Below are positions 25,401 to 33,153 of a DNA stretch of 42,625 nt, one piece after another. Both the position numbers and the translations under genes were made by a program. Source of the stretch: an uncultured Roseburia sp. (GTDB lineage: Bacteria; Bacillota; Clostridia; Lachnospirales; Lachnospiraceae); NCBI GenBank assembly GCA_947652855.1, contig CANTEO010000016.1, forward strand, positions 1-42,625. Reading direction: 5' to 3'. The notes beneath the pieces were generated by a model. That model did not search any database and was not told where the DNA came from. It saw nothing but the letters and a program-made list of their open reading frames with translations. Position 1 is the stretch's first letter. Each line of letters opens with the position of its first letter.

Positions 25401-25669
25401 CGGACGCCGGCGCTCTCTCCAACTCCTCCCGCGGCGCTTAGGGCAACGCCGTCCCCGACCTTGACTGCCGTGACATTTGCGACAGGCGCTTTGCTTGACA
25501 GACGGTCACTGTCCAAATCTCCCTCAAAGTCCCAATAGCCAACCAACCCATCCGTCAAGTTCTCTTCTGCCGCATAAACACGCGCGGTCTCTGCTCCCTG
25601 CAAAAAGCTTCCCGCCGTCAGGCAGGCAGCCAGGGTCAAAGAGATTGCTTTCAGCCATCGTTTCTTCAT
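22424..25669 (-). CDS. Secreted multidomain glycoside hydrolase, GH51-like clan A catalytic domain
   Basis: 1081 residues from ATG 25669, chosen because AAGGAGG is just upstream and a signal peptide follows (MKKRWLKAISLTLAACLTAG, cleavage near VYAAEE). Domains in order: LamG/concanavalin-like (about 35-255); a clan A (beta/alpha)8 domain with RYPGGTVSNLFSWKDAIGPREER, the acid/base E449 in FELGNEF and the nucleophile E687 in VAVSEFG; a beta domain; an InlB-type repeat (about 905-970); and a C-terminal Fn3 domain. A beta-rich insert splits the catalytic domain after E449. The PGG and IGPR motifs point to GH51, so alpha-L-arabinofuranosidase is the best guess, with low certainty on substrate. 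There is no LPXTG or anchor. It starts 14 bases after ribH. Confidence 0.8.
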   Translation of the reverse strand: MKKRWLKAISLTLAACLTAGSFLQGAETARVYAAEENLTDGLVGYWDFEGDLDSDRLSSKAPVANVTAVKVGDGVALSAAGGVGESAGVRFEGKNDSYLTLSLADAGYGLKTEQAFTVGAWIKYEEIKNTNTSSTSVFHQEGDGSGRAILTIDKDGTYGTYLDATNRFCSKPVKIGEWHHIMIAVDGAGAAERKAYFYLDGKQTNAQTLSGSLVNGNGNIRVGAHRQNAENSAVKGMMDEIRYYNKVLDTDAVKAIYALHGTLDEDVDENGTISISVDTDDELREIPSAMFGINHRYHKYGYGSWDQENSKPYDAFQEIVKEAGFGSVRYPGGTVSNLFSWKDAIGPREERTTVIAGNNFYSDAGEVPVDAAFGVDEAMGWIYDDLGSEAIFVYGLGRGNPADAADLVEYLNAPNDGSNPNGGVDWAAVRAKNGHEEPYGVIRFELGNEFSDTGQDYWMSGRSQNGKGTEDLYIEGDIMEISGQRSYYQVNNRVAKKGDWRSAASRSEGKENEERYVYYLPVIEDSAEVFVAGQKWEIVDSLDGQGEKNVCTFDYGTGKIVFGDGLNGNIPSAGAEITCNYQTRQSGFVDYYDAMKAVADEIGMEIEIYSGIVDRLQKNFIRKMNEKGHDDKYDGVIIHPYSSGYGNADAYEASLAKAKAQAEYVKSHKTLMHELTGDNSKEVAVSEFGILGPASDYQTSLGHAMYIANHMIDCVNAGAAYQNKHCLVDFTVGDNLGAWQQCVIQCHNFEGGNQYVSTPSARLFDLFNHMTGNVEVNQEVKGNRESYSDGNGVVESVNVYSTKDEEGNTYVMAVNNEKSKSVKVDISVDGRDLTGSRMDVWFLSSENVDDKNTLEEPDKVSVQKRTEQVEGKDVSYELLPHSVYSFKVPAEQVSISVKAEAGGTASGSATVRLGSSVTVKAVPQEGYVFAGWYLGEVKVSEQAEYSFVAEKETELLAKFVKKQDEQKPPIKDDPSIEEEPPIQQPVQAPAAPKGVKAKKTKKGIQISWKKVSGANGYLIYRSYKQKTGFKKIAQIKKAGTRIYLDKKVKRGKMAYYKIKAYRKADGKNLAGKFSKTVKKKR

Positions 25670-25683
25670 AATTGCCCTCCTTG

Positions 25684-26145
25684 TCAAATCGCCCGAAGCA
25701 GATTAATCATCTCAATCGCCCCAGTCGCGCAGTCAAAGCCTTTATTCCCGGCCTTGCTTCCAGCGCGCTCAATCGCCTGCTCAATATTGTCCGTCGTCAG
25801 CACGCCAAACATCACCGGAACGCCGGTCTGCAGCGAAATCTGCGCAATCCCTTTTGACACCTCGGAACAGACATAATCATAATGCGTCGTCGCGCCGCGG
25901 ATGACGGCTCCCAGACAGATCACCGCGTCGTAGTTCCCGCTTTTCGCCATCTTCTGCGCAACAAGGGGAATCTCAAACGCGCCCGGCACCCAAGCCACGT
26001 CAATCCGATCCTCCTGCACCTCATGCCTCCTTAAGCCGTCAACCGCGCCGCTAAGCAGCTTTGAGGTGATAAATTCATTGAACCGGGCTGCCACAATTCC
26101 GATCCGGACGTCTTTTGCAACAATGTTGCCTTCAAATACGTTCAT
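25684..26145 (-). CDS. ribH: 6,7-dimethyl-8-ribityllumazine synthase
   Basis: 153 residues, full length. It condenses 5-amino-6-ribitylaminouracil with the RibB product to lumazine. The motifs ARFNEFIT, VPGAFEIP and CLGAVIRGATTHYDYV (catalytic His) are intact. Fourth gene of the riboflavin operon, 16 bases after ribBA. Confidence 0.97.
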   Translation of the reverse strand: MNVFEGNIVAKDVRIGIVAARFNEFITSKLLSGAVDGLRRHEVQEDRIDVAWVPGAFEIPLVAQKMAKSGNYDAVICLGAVIRGATTHYDYVCSEVSKGIAQISLQTGVPVMFGVLTTDNIEQAIERAGSKAGNKGFDCATGAIEMINLLRAI

Positions 26146-26161
26146 AATCCACTCTCCTTTT

Positions 26162-27364
26162 TTATTTAAAATTTAAAATATGGCCCATTTTCTTCTGCTT
26201 CGTCTTCATGTAATATGCGTCAAACGGCGTCAGCTCCATCTGAATCGGAACCCTGGCCTCTATGCTTAGGCCAAATTCCGAAAGGCCGTCAATTTTTTTC
26301 GGATTATTCGTCAGAAGACGCAGGCTTTTTGCGCCCAAATCACGCAAGATCTGCGCTCCAATGTAATATTCCCGCAAGTCCTCCTGAAAGCCAAGCGCTA
26401 AATTGGCCTCCACTGTATCCATGCCGTTGTCCTGCAATTCATAGGCCCTCAATTTATTGATTAAGCCAATCCCCCTGCCTTCCTGGCGAAGATATAAAAG
26501 GACGCCGCGCCCCTCGTTCTCAATCTGCCGCATCGCTGTCTGAAGCTGCTGGCCGCAGTCGCATTTCATGGATCCAAAGGCGTCTCCGGTCAGGCATTCG
26601 GAATGCACGCGGCACAAAAGGCCCTCCCCATCCCCAATCTCTCCCTTCACAAGGGCAACATGATGCTCTCCATTGAGCTTATTGACATAGCCATGCGCCA
26701 TAAACTCGCCATAGCGCGTCGGCATTTTCGTCACGGCCACCTTCTCCACCAGCTTTTCATGCACCTTCCGGTAATCCTTCAATGCCTGAATCGTTATCAT
26801 TTTAATCTGGAACTTTTCGGCCAGGCGCATCAGCTCCTCGGTTCGCATCATTGTGCCGTCTTCCCGCATAATCTCACAGCAAAGGCCGCATTCCTTTAAG
26901 CCGGCCAAGCGCATCAAATCCACCGTCGCCTCTGTGTGGCCTTCCCGCTCAAGCACGCCGTTCTTTTTGGCAAGCAAAGGGAACATATGCCCCGGCCTGC
27001 GAAAATCCTCCGGCCTGGCGTCATCGTCCACGCATTTTCTTGCAGTCAGCCCACGCTCCGCGGCGGAAATCCCCGTCGTCGTCTCCTTTGCGTCAATGGA
27101 AACGGTAAACGCCGTCTCATGGTTATCCGTATTGTTGGACACCATCTGCGGCAGCATGAGCTTTTCCACCAGGGCCTGCCCCATTGGCATACAGATCAGC
27201 CCCTTGCCATGCACTGCCATAAAATTGACGTTTTCCGTCGTCGCAAATTCCGCGGCGCAAATAAAATCGCCCTCATTCTCCCTGTCCTCATCGTCTGTCA
27301 CCAGCACAATCTTTCCATTCCTTAAATCCGAAACCGCATCCTCAACCGAACTGAATGCATACAT
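26162..27364 (-). CDS. ribBA: Bifunctional DHBP synthase / GTP cyclohydrolase II
   Basis: 400 residues. The RibB half (1-205) has DDEDRENEGD and EGHTEATVDL and makes dihydroxybutanone phosphate from ribulose-5-phosphate. The RibA half (206-400) has the zinc cysteines in CLTGDAFGSMKCDCGQQL and the LRQEGRGIGL motif and opens GTP to the pyrimidine precursor. Both halves appear intact. Third gene of the riboflavin operon, 15 bases after ribE. Confidence 0.97.
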   Translation of the reverse strand: MYAFSSVEDAVSDLRNGKIVLVTDDEDRENEGDFICAAEFATTENVNFMAVHGKGLICMPMGQALVEKLMLPQMVSNNTDNHETAFTVSIDAKETTTGISAAERGLTARKCVDDDARPEDFRRPGHMFPLLAKKNGVLEREGHTEATVDLMRLAGLKECGLCCEIMREDGTMMRTEELMRLAEKFQIKMITIQALKDYRKVHEKLVEKVAVTKMPTRYGEFMAHGYVNKLNGEHHVALVKGEIGDGEGLLCRVHSECLTGDAFGSMKCDCGQQLQTAMRQIENEGRGVLLYLRQEGRGIGLINKLRAYELQDNGMDTVEANLALGFQEDLREYYIGAQILRDLGAKSLRLLTNNPKKIDGLSEFGLSIEARVPIQMELTPFDAYYMKTKQKKMGHILNFK

Positions 27365-27379
27365 AAAAGATCCCCTCCT

Positions 27380-28027
27380 TTAAAAGCCCGCCCGAAGCAA
27401 AAATTCCTTCGTCAGGCCCGTTTTTTTCTCTATGGCCCGCCCTTCATTTTTTTCAAACGAAAGAAGCCGTTCCACATATTTTCCAATGATATCATTTTCT
27501 AAATTCACTGTCGCGCCAAGCTGCTTTTCGCTTAATGTCGTCTCCCCCATTGTATGGGGAATCACGGAAACCTCAAACCGCCCTTCCTCCACAAGGGTCA
27601 CGGTGAGGCTGATGCCGTCTATGGCAATGGATCCTTTCTCCACAACGCCGCGCAGGATGCCCTCAGGAGCCGAAATCGCATATCGGATGGCATTGCCGTC
27701 TTTTGTAATTTTCTCCACTGCTCCAACTCCATCAATATGGCCGGACACAATATGCCCTCCAAAGCGTCCGTCCGCCGCCATGGCGCGCTCCAGGTTGACC
27801 CTGCCGCCCGGCTTTAATTGCCCAAGGGAGCTGCGCGAAAACGTCTCCGGCATGACGTCCGCCGCAAAATCCGAGCGGCCAAGCTTTGTCACCGTCAGGC
27901 ATACTCCGTTAACGGCAATGCTGTCCCCCACAGCCGTGCCCTCCAATACTTTTCCAGCCTGAATCTGAAGGCCCCCCGGCAAAATTCGAAGCGTCTTCCC
28001 AACTTCCTCTATGATTCCCGTAAACAA
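27380..28027 (-). CDS. ribE: Riboflavin synthase alpha chain
   Basis: 215 residues from TTG 28027, which gives the canonical N-terminus FTGIIEEVG and the same length as B. subtilis RibE; GGGAGG is 7 bases upstream. An ATG at 28042 would add five unusual residues and place the ribosome binding site inside the gene. Two lumazine-binding barrels are visible (residues 1-95 and 96-190), each with a GGHIVSGH- or MGETTLSE-type site. It dismutates two lumazines to riboflavin. The start lies inside the end of ribD (overlap of 19 bases). Confidence 0.95.
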   Translation of the reverse strand: MFTGIIEEVGKTLRILPGGLQIQAGKVLEGTAVGDSIAVNGVCLTVTKLGRSDFAADVMPETFSRSSLGQLKPGGRVNLERAMAADGRFGGHIVSGHIDGVGAVEKITKDGNAIRYAISAPEGILRGVVEKGSIAIDGISLTVTLVEEGRFEVSVIPHTMGETTLSEKQLGATVNLENDIIGKYVERLLSFEKNEGRAIEKKTGLTKEFLLRAGF

Positions 28028-29112
28028 CCCTTCACCTCCCATTCCACCAAAATATCCTCCCCGATCTGCTGCACCTTAGGATTGCAGAGCCATGCGGCCT
28101 GATCCGGAAACTCCACCCCTTTGCCGGACACCGGGGTTTTCGCGTCAAGCCCGCCAAACAGCTTGGGCGCGATATACATCTCCACGGCTCTCACAATGCC
28201 GCTTTCCAATGCGCTGTAATTCAGCGTCCCTCCCCCTTCTAATAAGATGCTGTCGATTCCGCGCTCCCCTAGCTTCACCATAAGCTCCTTTAAATTAATA
28301 TGCCCTTTTTCCATAGAAACCGTAAGGATTTGACAGCCCGCCTCCATATAAGGGCGCACTTTCTCTTTCTCTTCAACGGCTGTAGCCAAAACCGTCTCCG
28401 TCTCGTTTGCCGTCCGCACGACATTCGCGTGAAGCGGCGTCTTAAGATGCGTGTCGCAAATGATGCGCGTGGGGCTTCTTAAGCCTTCCAATCTGCACGT
28501 CAGGCTTGGGTCGTCCGCTAGGACCGTCCCAACGCCCACCATAATCCCCATATACTTATGGCGGCTTCTCTGCACGCGCTCCCTGGCCGCCTCCCCGGTG
28601 ATCCATTTCGACGCCCCCGTGCGCGTGGCTATTTTACCGTCCGCCGTCATGGCGTATTTCATCACGACATATGGGGTCTTATGCTGAATATAATGAAAAA
28701 AAACCGGATTCAAAGAGCGGCACTCCGCTTCCAGGATGCCCGTTTCCACTTCAACTCCATGCTCAGCCAATTGCCTCGCGCCGCCGCCCGCCACAAATGG
28801 ATTGGGATCCATGGAGCCGATATAGACTTTTCGGATGCCGCTCTCTATTATAATTTCCGTACAGGGCGGCGTTTTTCCATAATGGCAGCAAGGCTCTAAT
28901 GTAACGTAAAGCTCCGCTCCCCTTATATCCTCCCCGCAATTTAAGATTGCATTCCGCTCCGCATGATATTCTCCATGCCTATGATGATAATCTTTTCCGA
29001 TCACCCGCCCGTCTTTCACAAGAACCGCGCCCACCATCGGATTGGGGTTCACAAAGCCCTCTCCCTTTTTCGCTTCTTCAATTGCCAGCCTCATGTAATC
29101 ATTCGGTTCCAT
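28009..29112 (-). CDS. ribD: Bifunctional riboflavin deaminase/reductase
   Basis: 367 residues. The deaminase half has the zinc site HAERNAI and PCCHYGKTPPC; the reductase half has KYAMTADGKIATRTGASKWITG and the LLEGGGTLN nucleotide site. It performs the second and third steps of riboflavin synthesis. First gene of the operon, under the FMN riboswitch. AAAGGAG is 6 bases before the ATG. Confidence 0.97.
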   Translation of the reverse strand: MEPNDYMRLAIEEAKKGEGFVNPNPMVGAVLVKDGRVIGKDYHHRHGEYHAERNAILNCGEDIRGAELYVTLEPCCHYGKTPPCTEIIIESGIRKVYIGSMDPNPFVAGGGARQLAEHGVEVETGILEAECRSLNPVFFHYIQHKTPYVVMKYAMTADGKIATRTGASKWITGEAARERVQRSRHKYMGIMVGVGTVLADDPSLTCRLEGLRSPTRIICDTHLKTPLHANVVRTANETETVLATAVEEKEKVRPYMEAGCQILTVSMEKGHINLKELMVKLGERGIDSILLEGGGTLNYSALESGIVRAVEMYIAPKLFGGLDAKTPVSGKGVEFPDQAAWLCNPKVQQIGEDILVEWEVKGCLRES

Positions 29113-29212
29113 TCATACACTCCTTTCAGAAAGCGCTTATATAAACGAACAGTTCCCCAAGCAAAACAAAGCAGTTTTATGCTTTAGCGCGAAACGGCCT
29201 TTCCTAAAGAAC

Positions 29213-29247
29213 AAAAAAAGCCCTGAAATAGAATCCTATCCCAAGGC
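29213..29247 (-). terminator. Riboswitch-controlled terminator before ribD
   Basis: A 12-bp stem (29247-29236 with 29231-29220) with GATT loop, followed by seven U. Every position pairs on the minus strand, including four G-U wobbles, so it is an RNA structure. It sits between the FMN aptamer and ribD and is the likely off-state of the switch. Confidence 0.85.
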
Positions 29248-29293
29248 CAATGAAAAAGCTGCATATAAGCTTCTATATAGTATATGCCATGTT

Positions 29294-29432
29294 ATCTTCT
29301 TTCATCCAGACTGTACTGTCGGCTTCGGAATTCTGCTGACTAAGCTTCTCTCGCTCAATCACAGTCACCGAATCATGCCTTTTGGCTCGTGGGCTTTACC
29401 ACCGGTAGGGAATCGCACCCTGCCCTGAAGAT
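29294..29432 (-). ncRNA. FMN riboswitch (RFN element)
   Basis: The conserved FMN aptamer blocks are present in order on the minus strand: AGGGTGCGATTCCC, ACCGGTGGTAAAGCCC, and at the 3' side CCGACAGTACAGTCTGGATG. Helix P1 closes as ATCTTC (29432-29427) with GAAGAT (29299-29294). A terminator 47 bases downstream makes the expression platform. FMN binding should stop transcription of the rib operon, and perhaps of the glycosidase behind it. Confidence 0.97.
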
Positions 29433-29472
29433 TTGAATTTGCTGTAAACGCTATAAATTTTGATCTCTGTTT

Positions 29473-29501
29473 ATTATAACAAAAGGCAATCGGACTGTAA
29501 A
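29473..29501 (-). promoter_or_regulatory. Promoter of the riboflavin operon
   Basis: TTTACA (29501-29496), a 17-base spacer and TATAAT (29478-29473), about 30 bases before the riboswitch P1 helix. Confidence 0.8.
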
Positions 29502-29522
29502 GAAAAACGTCCGCATATTTGT

Positions 29523-30371
29523 TTACAATCTTTCCATATATCTCATTCTATCAGAATCTGGAATTTTTAATGCATCCATAGCTTGTTCGGCAGTCAGCTT
29601 CATTGTTTCCATCAGATTTTTAATATTTTGCAATAATGTATTTTCCACAACTTCATTCCTCATATCTTCCATACTTTTGCACATCATGTCCACCCCTTCC
29701 GGATTTTCTTTTAAATACCTTGTGCGCTCTGCCAACAAGCTAAAATTCATGTCAGCTGCATTTATACAGTTAAAATCATGCATCAATCTACCCAATTCGG
29801 ATTCACCGCGATATTCACCGTTGACGTATAAAATATGCTCTCCATCTCCAAATTCATTTCCAGTTGTCAGATTTACTCTCTCAATGACATAAACTGGCTC
29901 ACCTTTTCCGTAAAAATCTCTTTCTGTTATAAAAATAGTATATGTATCCGGCAATTCCTTAAACTCCTGCCCTGTATCCAGATTTTCAATGTCCATAACG
30001 CTGGAATGGTATCTCGCACGGTGTGGATCTGCGCCTTTGTCAGCCCTTTGGATTTCCAAATCATATCGTTTTCCTTTTGAATCTGTCCCATATGCATCCA
30101 AACAGATAGAACGCGCCCCTGCCAGCCTTTTCATATCTTTCTGCGTTTCACATTCCGTAATAACCAAATCTTGCTTGCCTGTAATAATCCGCAACACCAA
30201 TTCTGCCAATGGAATATTATCTTTAAACAAGCAGCGCATGAAATCATCATCTATTGGGCGAAAATCATGCAGCCGCTGTAAATCCTCCTGCCGTTTCTTT
30301 TTTTCCATCTGCTGTTCCGTTTCATTCAAAAAATACACCTTCTTTCCAAAGCGAACTCCTCCTGCCATCAT
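29523..30371 (-). CDS. Rpn-family PD-(D/E)XK nuclease / putative transposase
   Basis: 282 residues from ATG 30371 (AGGA 5 bases upstream; the frame opens earlier at a TTG). It resembles the recombination-promoting nuclease (Rpn) family, once annotated as transposase: FRPIDDDFMRCLFKDNIPLAELVL, then the active-site pattern CLDAYGTDSKGKRYDLEIQ with D and E-x-Q, and the partner region YHSSVMDIENLDTGQEFKELP. These proteins have DNase activity and may act in RecA-independent recombination; some are linked to phage defence. No inverted repeats were found beside it. Confidence 0.8.
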   Translation of the reverse strand: MMAGGVRFGKKVYFLNETEQQMEKKKRQEDLQRLHDFRPIDDDFMRCLFKDNIPLAELVLRIITGKQDLVITECETQKDMKRLAGARSICLDAYGTDSKGKRYDLEIQRADKGADPHRARYHSSVMDIENLDTGQEFKELPDTYTIFITERDFYGKGEPVYVIERVNLTTGNEFGDGEHILYVNGEYRGESELGRLMHDFNCINAADMNFSLLAERTRYLKENPEGVDMMCKSMEDMRNEVVENTLLQNIKNLMETMKLTAEQAMDALKIPDSDRMRYMERL

Positions 30372-30425
30372 TCTAATCCTGCATATGCCTTCCACATAAT
30401 GGTACAAAACCAAAAACCATATTAA

Positions 30426-30696
30426 TCAATCCTTCCAGTATTCCTTGACTTCTCCTTCAGCCCTTTTATAGGACATGGAAAACTTTTTGGCAATTTTATC
30501 TACCGCATCCGCAAAAGATATCCCAAACTCTTGATATATTTCCACTGTTGCCTGAATTGCAGCATCTTTACATTTGCTTTTCACATGAACTCTCATAATC
30601 TCTTCCTGATCATATAACTGCATCATAATATCCACTACCTCGCTTTCCCTGCTTTCCAGATATTCCAATGCACGGATGATTATATTGGACGTCCAT
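30426..30696 (-). pseudogene. Frameshifted remnant of a second Rpn-like protein
   Basis: The open frame encodes about 80 residues (EYLESRESEVVDIMMQLYDQEE...) that resemble, from memory, the helical C-terminal part of other Rpn proteins. It has no good start: the frame opens at a TTG with no ribosome binding site. However GGAGG at 30711-30707 precedes an ATG at 30696 whose frame reads MDVQYN and then goes off; skipping one C restores MDVQYN-IRALEYLES. So a one-base frameshift near 30678 is likely. Confidence 0.5.
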
Positions 30697-30975
30697 GTGC
30701 TTTACGCCTCCGCTAATATCATAATTTTATCGTCCGTTTTGCTTCATTTTCTCCCACTATTATCGTTCCTTCCTTTATGTTTTTTATTATATCCCATACA
30801 TTTTATAGAATCAACAGATTTTGCATATATGCAGACAAGGTCAGATGCCATGCAGCCATCACATGGCATACCCGAAATATCCTCATTCCCTCCCTTGCAT
30901 TCCTTGTATTTTCTCTATAAAAACACTAAAGAAACCCATTGAATTCTTCCTTTATGAACAGCTATTTCCATAACA

Positions 30976-31012
30976 AAAAATGCGGTACAGCCAAAAGCCA
31001 TACCGCATTTTT
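30976..31012. terminator. Terminator downstream of lysS
   Basis: A 12-bp stem, AAAAATGCGGTA (30976-30987) with TACCGCATTTTT (31001-31012). On the minus strand it is followed by TTTTTTG, and on the plus strand by TTTTTG, so it works both ways. It is about 130 bases beyond the lysS stop. Confidence 0.8.
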
Positions 31013-31071
31013 GTTTTATTTGCTGTTATGTTTTTATATATCTCTGCAATTCTGCATAAATCCTGTTCCAT

Positions 31072-31103
31072 TTGGTACAAAATTGGTACAAAGGTACAAT
31101 TTT
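31072..31103. repeat. Triple GGTACAAA repeat
   Basis: Three close copies of GGTACAA(A) at 31074, 31085 and 31093; the last two also form an imperfect hairpin (AAAATTG-GTAC with GTAC-AATTTT). It lies between the lysS stop and its terminator. It could be a recombination scar, a protein site or chance. Confidence 0.4.
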
Positions 31104-31144
31104 CTCTTAAGAAAAACCTCGCATCCCCGCTAAAATAAAGCGTT

Positions 31145-32635
31145 TTATTTCTCCAAGCTCTTCATCGTCGGGAACAACAGAACATCACGAATCGCCGCCG
31201 AGTCCGTCATCATCATCACCATACGGTCAATCCCGAACCCTATCCCGCCTGTCGGCGGCATGCCAATGCAAAGCGCATTCAAAAAGTCCTCATCCGTCTG
31301 GTTCGCCTCCGCGTCTCCTGCGGCCAAAAGCCTCTCCTGCGCCTCAAACCGCTCTCTCTGATCCAACGGGTCGTTTAACTCCGAATACGCATTCGCCATC
31401 TCCCATCCATTCATGAAGAACTCAAACCGCTCCACATACTCTGGGTTTCCCGGCTTCTTCTTCGTCAGCGGGGAAATTTCAATCGGATGGTCCATAATAA
31501 ACACTGGCTGGATCAAATGCTCTTCCACGAACTCCTCAAAAAACAGATTTAGAATATCGCCCTTCTCATGCCTGTCCTCATATTCGATATGATGCTCGTC
31601 CGCCAGCTTCTTCGCCTCTGCCGTATCGCAAACCTCATCAAAGTCCACGTTCGCATACTTCTTCACCGCTTCCACCATCGTCAGCCGTTCAAACGGCTTC
31701 GACAAATCCATCTCATGGCCGTTATACGAAATCACTTCCGATCCCGTAACCTCTTTTGCCACATACCGGTACAGATTCTCCGTCAAATCCATCATTCCAT
31801 GATAATCCGTATATGCCTGATATAATTCCATCAGCGTAAACTCCGGGTTATGCCTCGTGTCCAAGCCTTCATTCCGAAACACTCTGCCAATCTCATACAC
31901 CCGTTCCAGGCCGCCGACAATCAGCCTTTTTAAATAAAGCTCCAGCGAAATCCTTAACTTAATGTCCTCGTTCAGCGCGTTAAAGTGCGTCTCGAACGGC
32001 CTCGCCGCGGCGCCTCCCGCATTTGAGACCAGCATTGGCGTCTCCACCTCCATAAATCCCTGTCCGTCCAAATACCTACGAATGCTGCTGATTACCTTTG
32101 AGCGCTTCACAAACGTATCTTTCACTTCCTGGTTCATAATCAAGTCCACATACCGCTGACGATAGCGCATATCCGTATCCGTCAGGCCATGGAACTTCTC
32201 TGGCAAAATCTGAAGGGACTTCGAGAGCAGCGTCACCGAAGAGGCATGGACGGAAATCTCTCCTGTTTTCGTCTGAAACACTTCCCCTTCAATTCCCAAA
32301 ATGTCTCCCACGTCATATTTCTTAAAATCCTTATAGGGATCCTCCCCAATGCTGTCCCTTGCAACATAAATCTGGATATTCCCCTGCAAATCCTGGATAT
32401 TGCAAAACGACGCCTTCCCCATCACGCGCTTGAACATCATACGGCCCGCAACGGACACCGTCGTCCCCTCCAGCGCATCATACTTCTCTTTGATCTCCCT
32501 GCTGTGGTGGGTCACGCCAAACTTCGTAATCTGAAACGGGTCTTTGCCGTCCTGCTGCAATTGCGCAAGCTTTTCCCGCCGCACCTTCAACAGCTGGTTA
32601 ATGTCCTGCTCCTGTCCCTTCTTCTGCTCTGCCAT
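31145..32635 (-). CDS. lysS: Lysyl-tRNA synthetase, class II
   Basis: 496 residues. An OB-fold anticodon domain (about 50-170, VAGRMMFKRVMGKASF) precedes the class II core: motif 1 region FMEVETPML, motif 2 with YEIGRVFRNEGLDTRHNPEFTLME, motif 3 with GIGFGIDRMVMM. It charges tRNA-Lys. The start is ATG 32635 with GGAGG 5 bases ahead, four codons inside the open frame. Last gene of a long minus-strand run, 20 bases after greA, as in many clostridia. Confidence 0.97.
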   Translation of the reverse strand: MAEQKKGQEQDINQLLKVRREKLAQLQQDGKDPFQITKFGVTHHSREIKEKYDALEGTTVSVAGRMMFKRVMGKASFCNIQDLQGNIQIYVARDSIGEDPYKDFKKYDVGDILGIEGEVFQTKTGEISVHASSVTLLSKSLQILPEKFHGLTDTDMRYRQRYVDLIMNQEVKDTFVKRSKVISSIRRYLDGQGFMEVETPMLVSNAGGAAARPFETHFNALNEDIKLRISLELYLKRLIVGGLERVYEIGRVFRNEGLDTRHNPEFTLMELYQAYTDYHGMMDLTENLYRYVAKEVTGSEVISYNGHEMDLSKPFERLTMVEAVKKYANVDFDEVCDTAEAKKLADEHHIEYEDRHEKGDILNLFFEEFVEEHLIQPVFIMDHPIEISPLTKKKPGNPEYVERFEFFMNGWEMANAYSELNDPLDQRERFEAQERLLAAGDAEANQTDEDFLNALCIGMPPTGGIGFGIDRMVMMMTDSAAIRDVLLFPTMKSLEK

Positions 32636-32655
32636 AGTATCCTCCATCCTTTATC

Positions 32656-33135
32656 CTACATGGAACGCTGAATCTCCAGCACCTTATATTCAATATTCCC
32701 CACCTGCGTCTCCACTTTCACCATGTCGCCGACTTTCGATCCCATCAAAGCCCGGCCAACCGGAGACTCATTGGAAATCTTTCCCTTTAAGCTGTTCGCC
32801 TCTGTGGAGCCTACAATCTTATATTCCAGCTCCTCGTCAAACTCGCAGTCCAAAATGCGCACTGTGCAGCCAATGCTGATTTTGTCCAGCTCCACTTCCT
32901 CTTCCACGACTACCTCGGCATTCTTAAGGATCTTCTCAATCTCCTCAATTCGCGCCTCAATGTCGCGCTGCTCGTCCTTGGCCGCGTCATATTCCGCATT
33001 CTCAGACAAATCGCCCTGCTCCCTGGCCTCCTTAATCTTCTGAGCCACTTCCTTCCTCTTGACTACCTTCAAATCCTGCAGCTCATCCTCCAGCTTCTTA
33101 AGCCCCTGGTACGTTAAGATATTTTTCTTATCCAT
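32656..33135 (-). CDS. greA: Transcription elongation factor GreA
   Basis: 159 residues, normal length. The N-terminal coiled coil carries LSENAEYDAAKDEQ with the acidic tip residues that stimulate RNA cleavage by stalled RNA polymerase; the C-terminal FKBP-like domain ends in NIEYKVLEIQRS. The start is ATG 33135 with GAAGGG 6 bases upstream; a TTG two codons earlier is less likely. Co-transcribed with lysS. Confidence 0.96.
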   Translation of the reverse strand: MDKKNILTYQGLKKLEDELQDLKVVKRKEVAQKIKEAREQGDLSENAEYDAAKDEQRDIEARIEEIEKILKNAEVVVEEEVELDKISIGCTVRILDCEFDEELEYKIVGSTEANSLKGKISNESPVGRALMGSKVGDMVKVETQVGNIEYKVLEIQRSM

Positions 33136-33153
33136 TTTCAACCCTTCTTTATA

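Larger units (their letters stand above)
30697..31144. other. AT-rich intergenic region without a gene
   Basis: About 450 bases between the Rpn remnant and lysS. It holds two very short frames with ribosome-binding-like sequence near 30720-30790, an intrinsic terminator (30976-31012), and the GGTACAAA repeat (31072-31103). I see no RNA gene or promoter I can support. Confidence 0.6.

Noticed and set aside
29213..29432. Palindromes upstream of ribD considered as a MITE or insertion remnant
   Set aside because: The conserved blocks are those of the FMN riboswitch and its terminator, which explain the structure fully.
29523..30371. Rpn gene considered as part of an insertion sequence
   Set aside because: No terminal inverted repeats or target duplication are visible at its ends, and Rpn proteins are not classical transposases.
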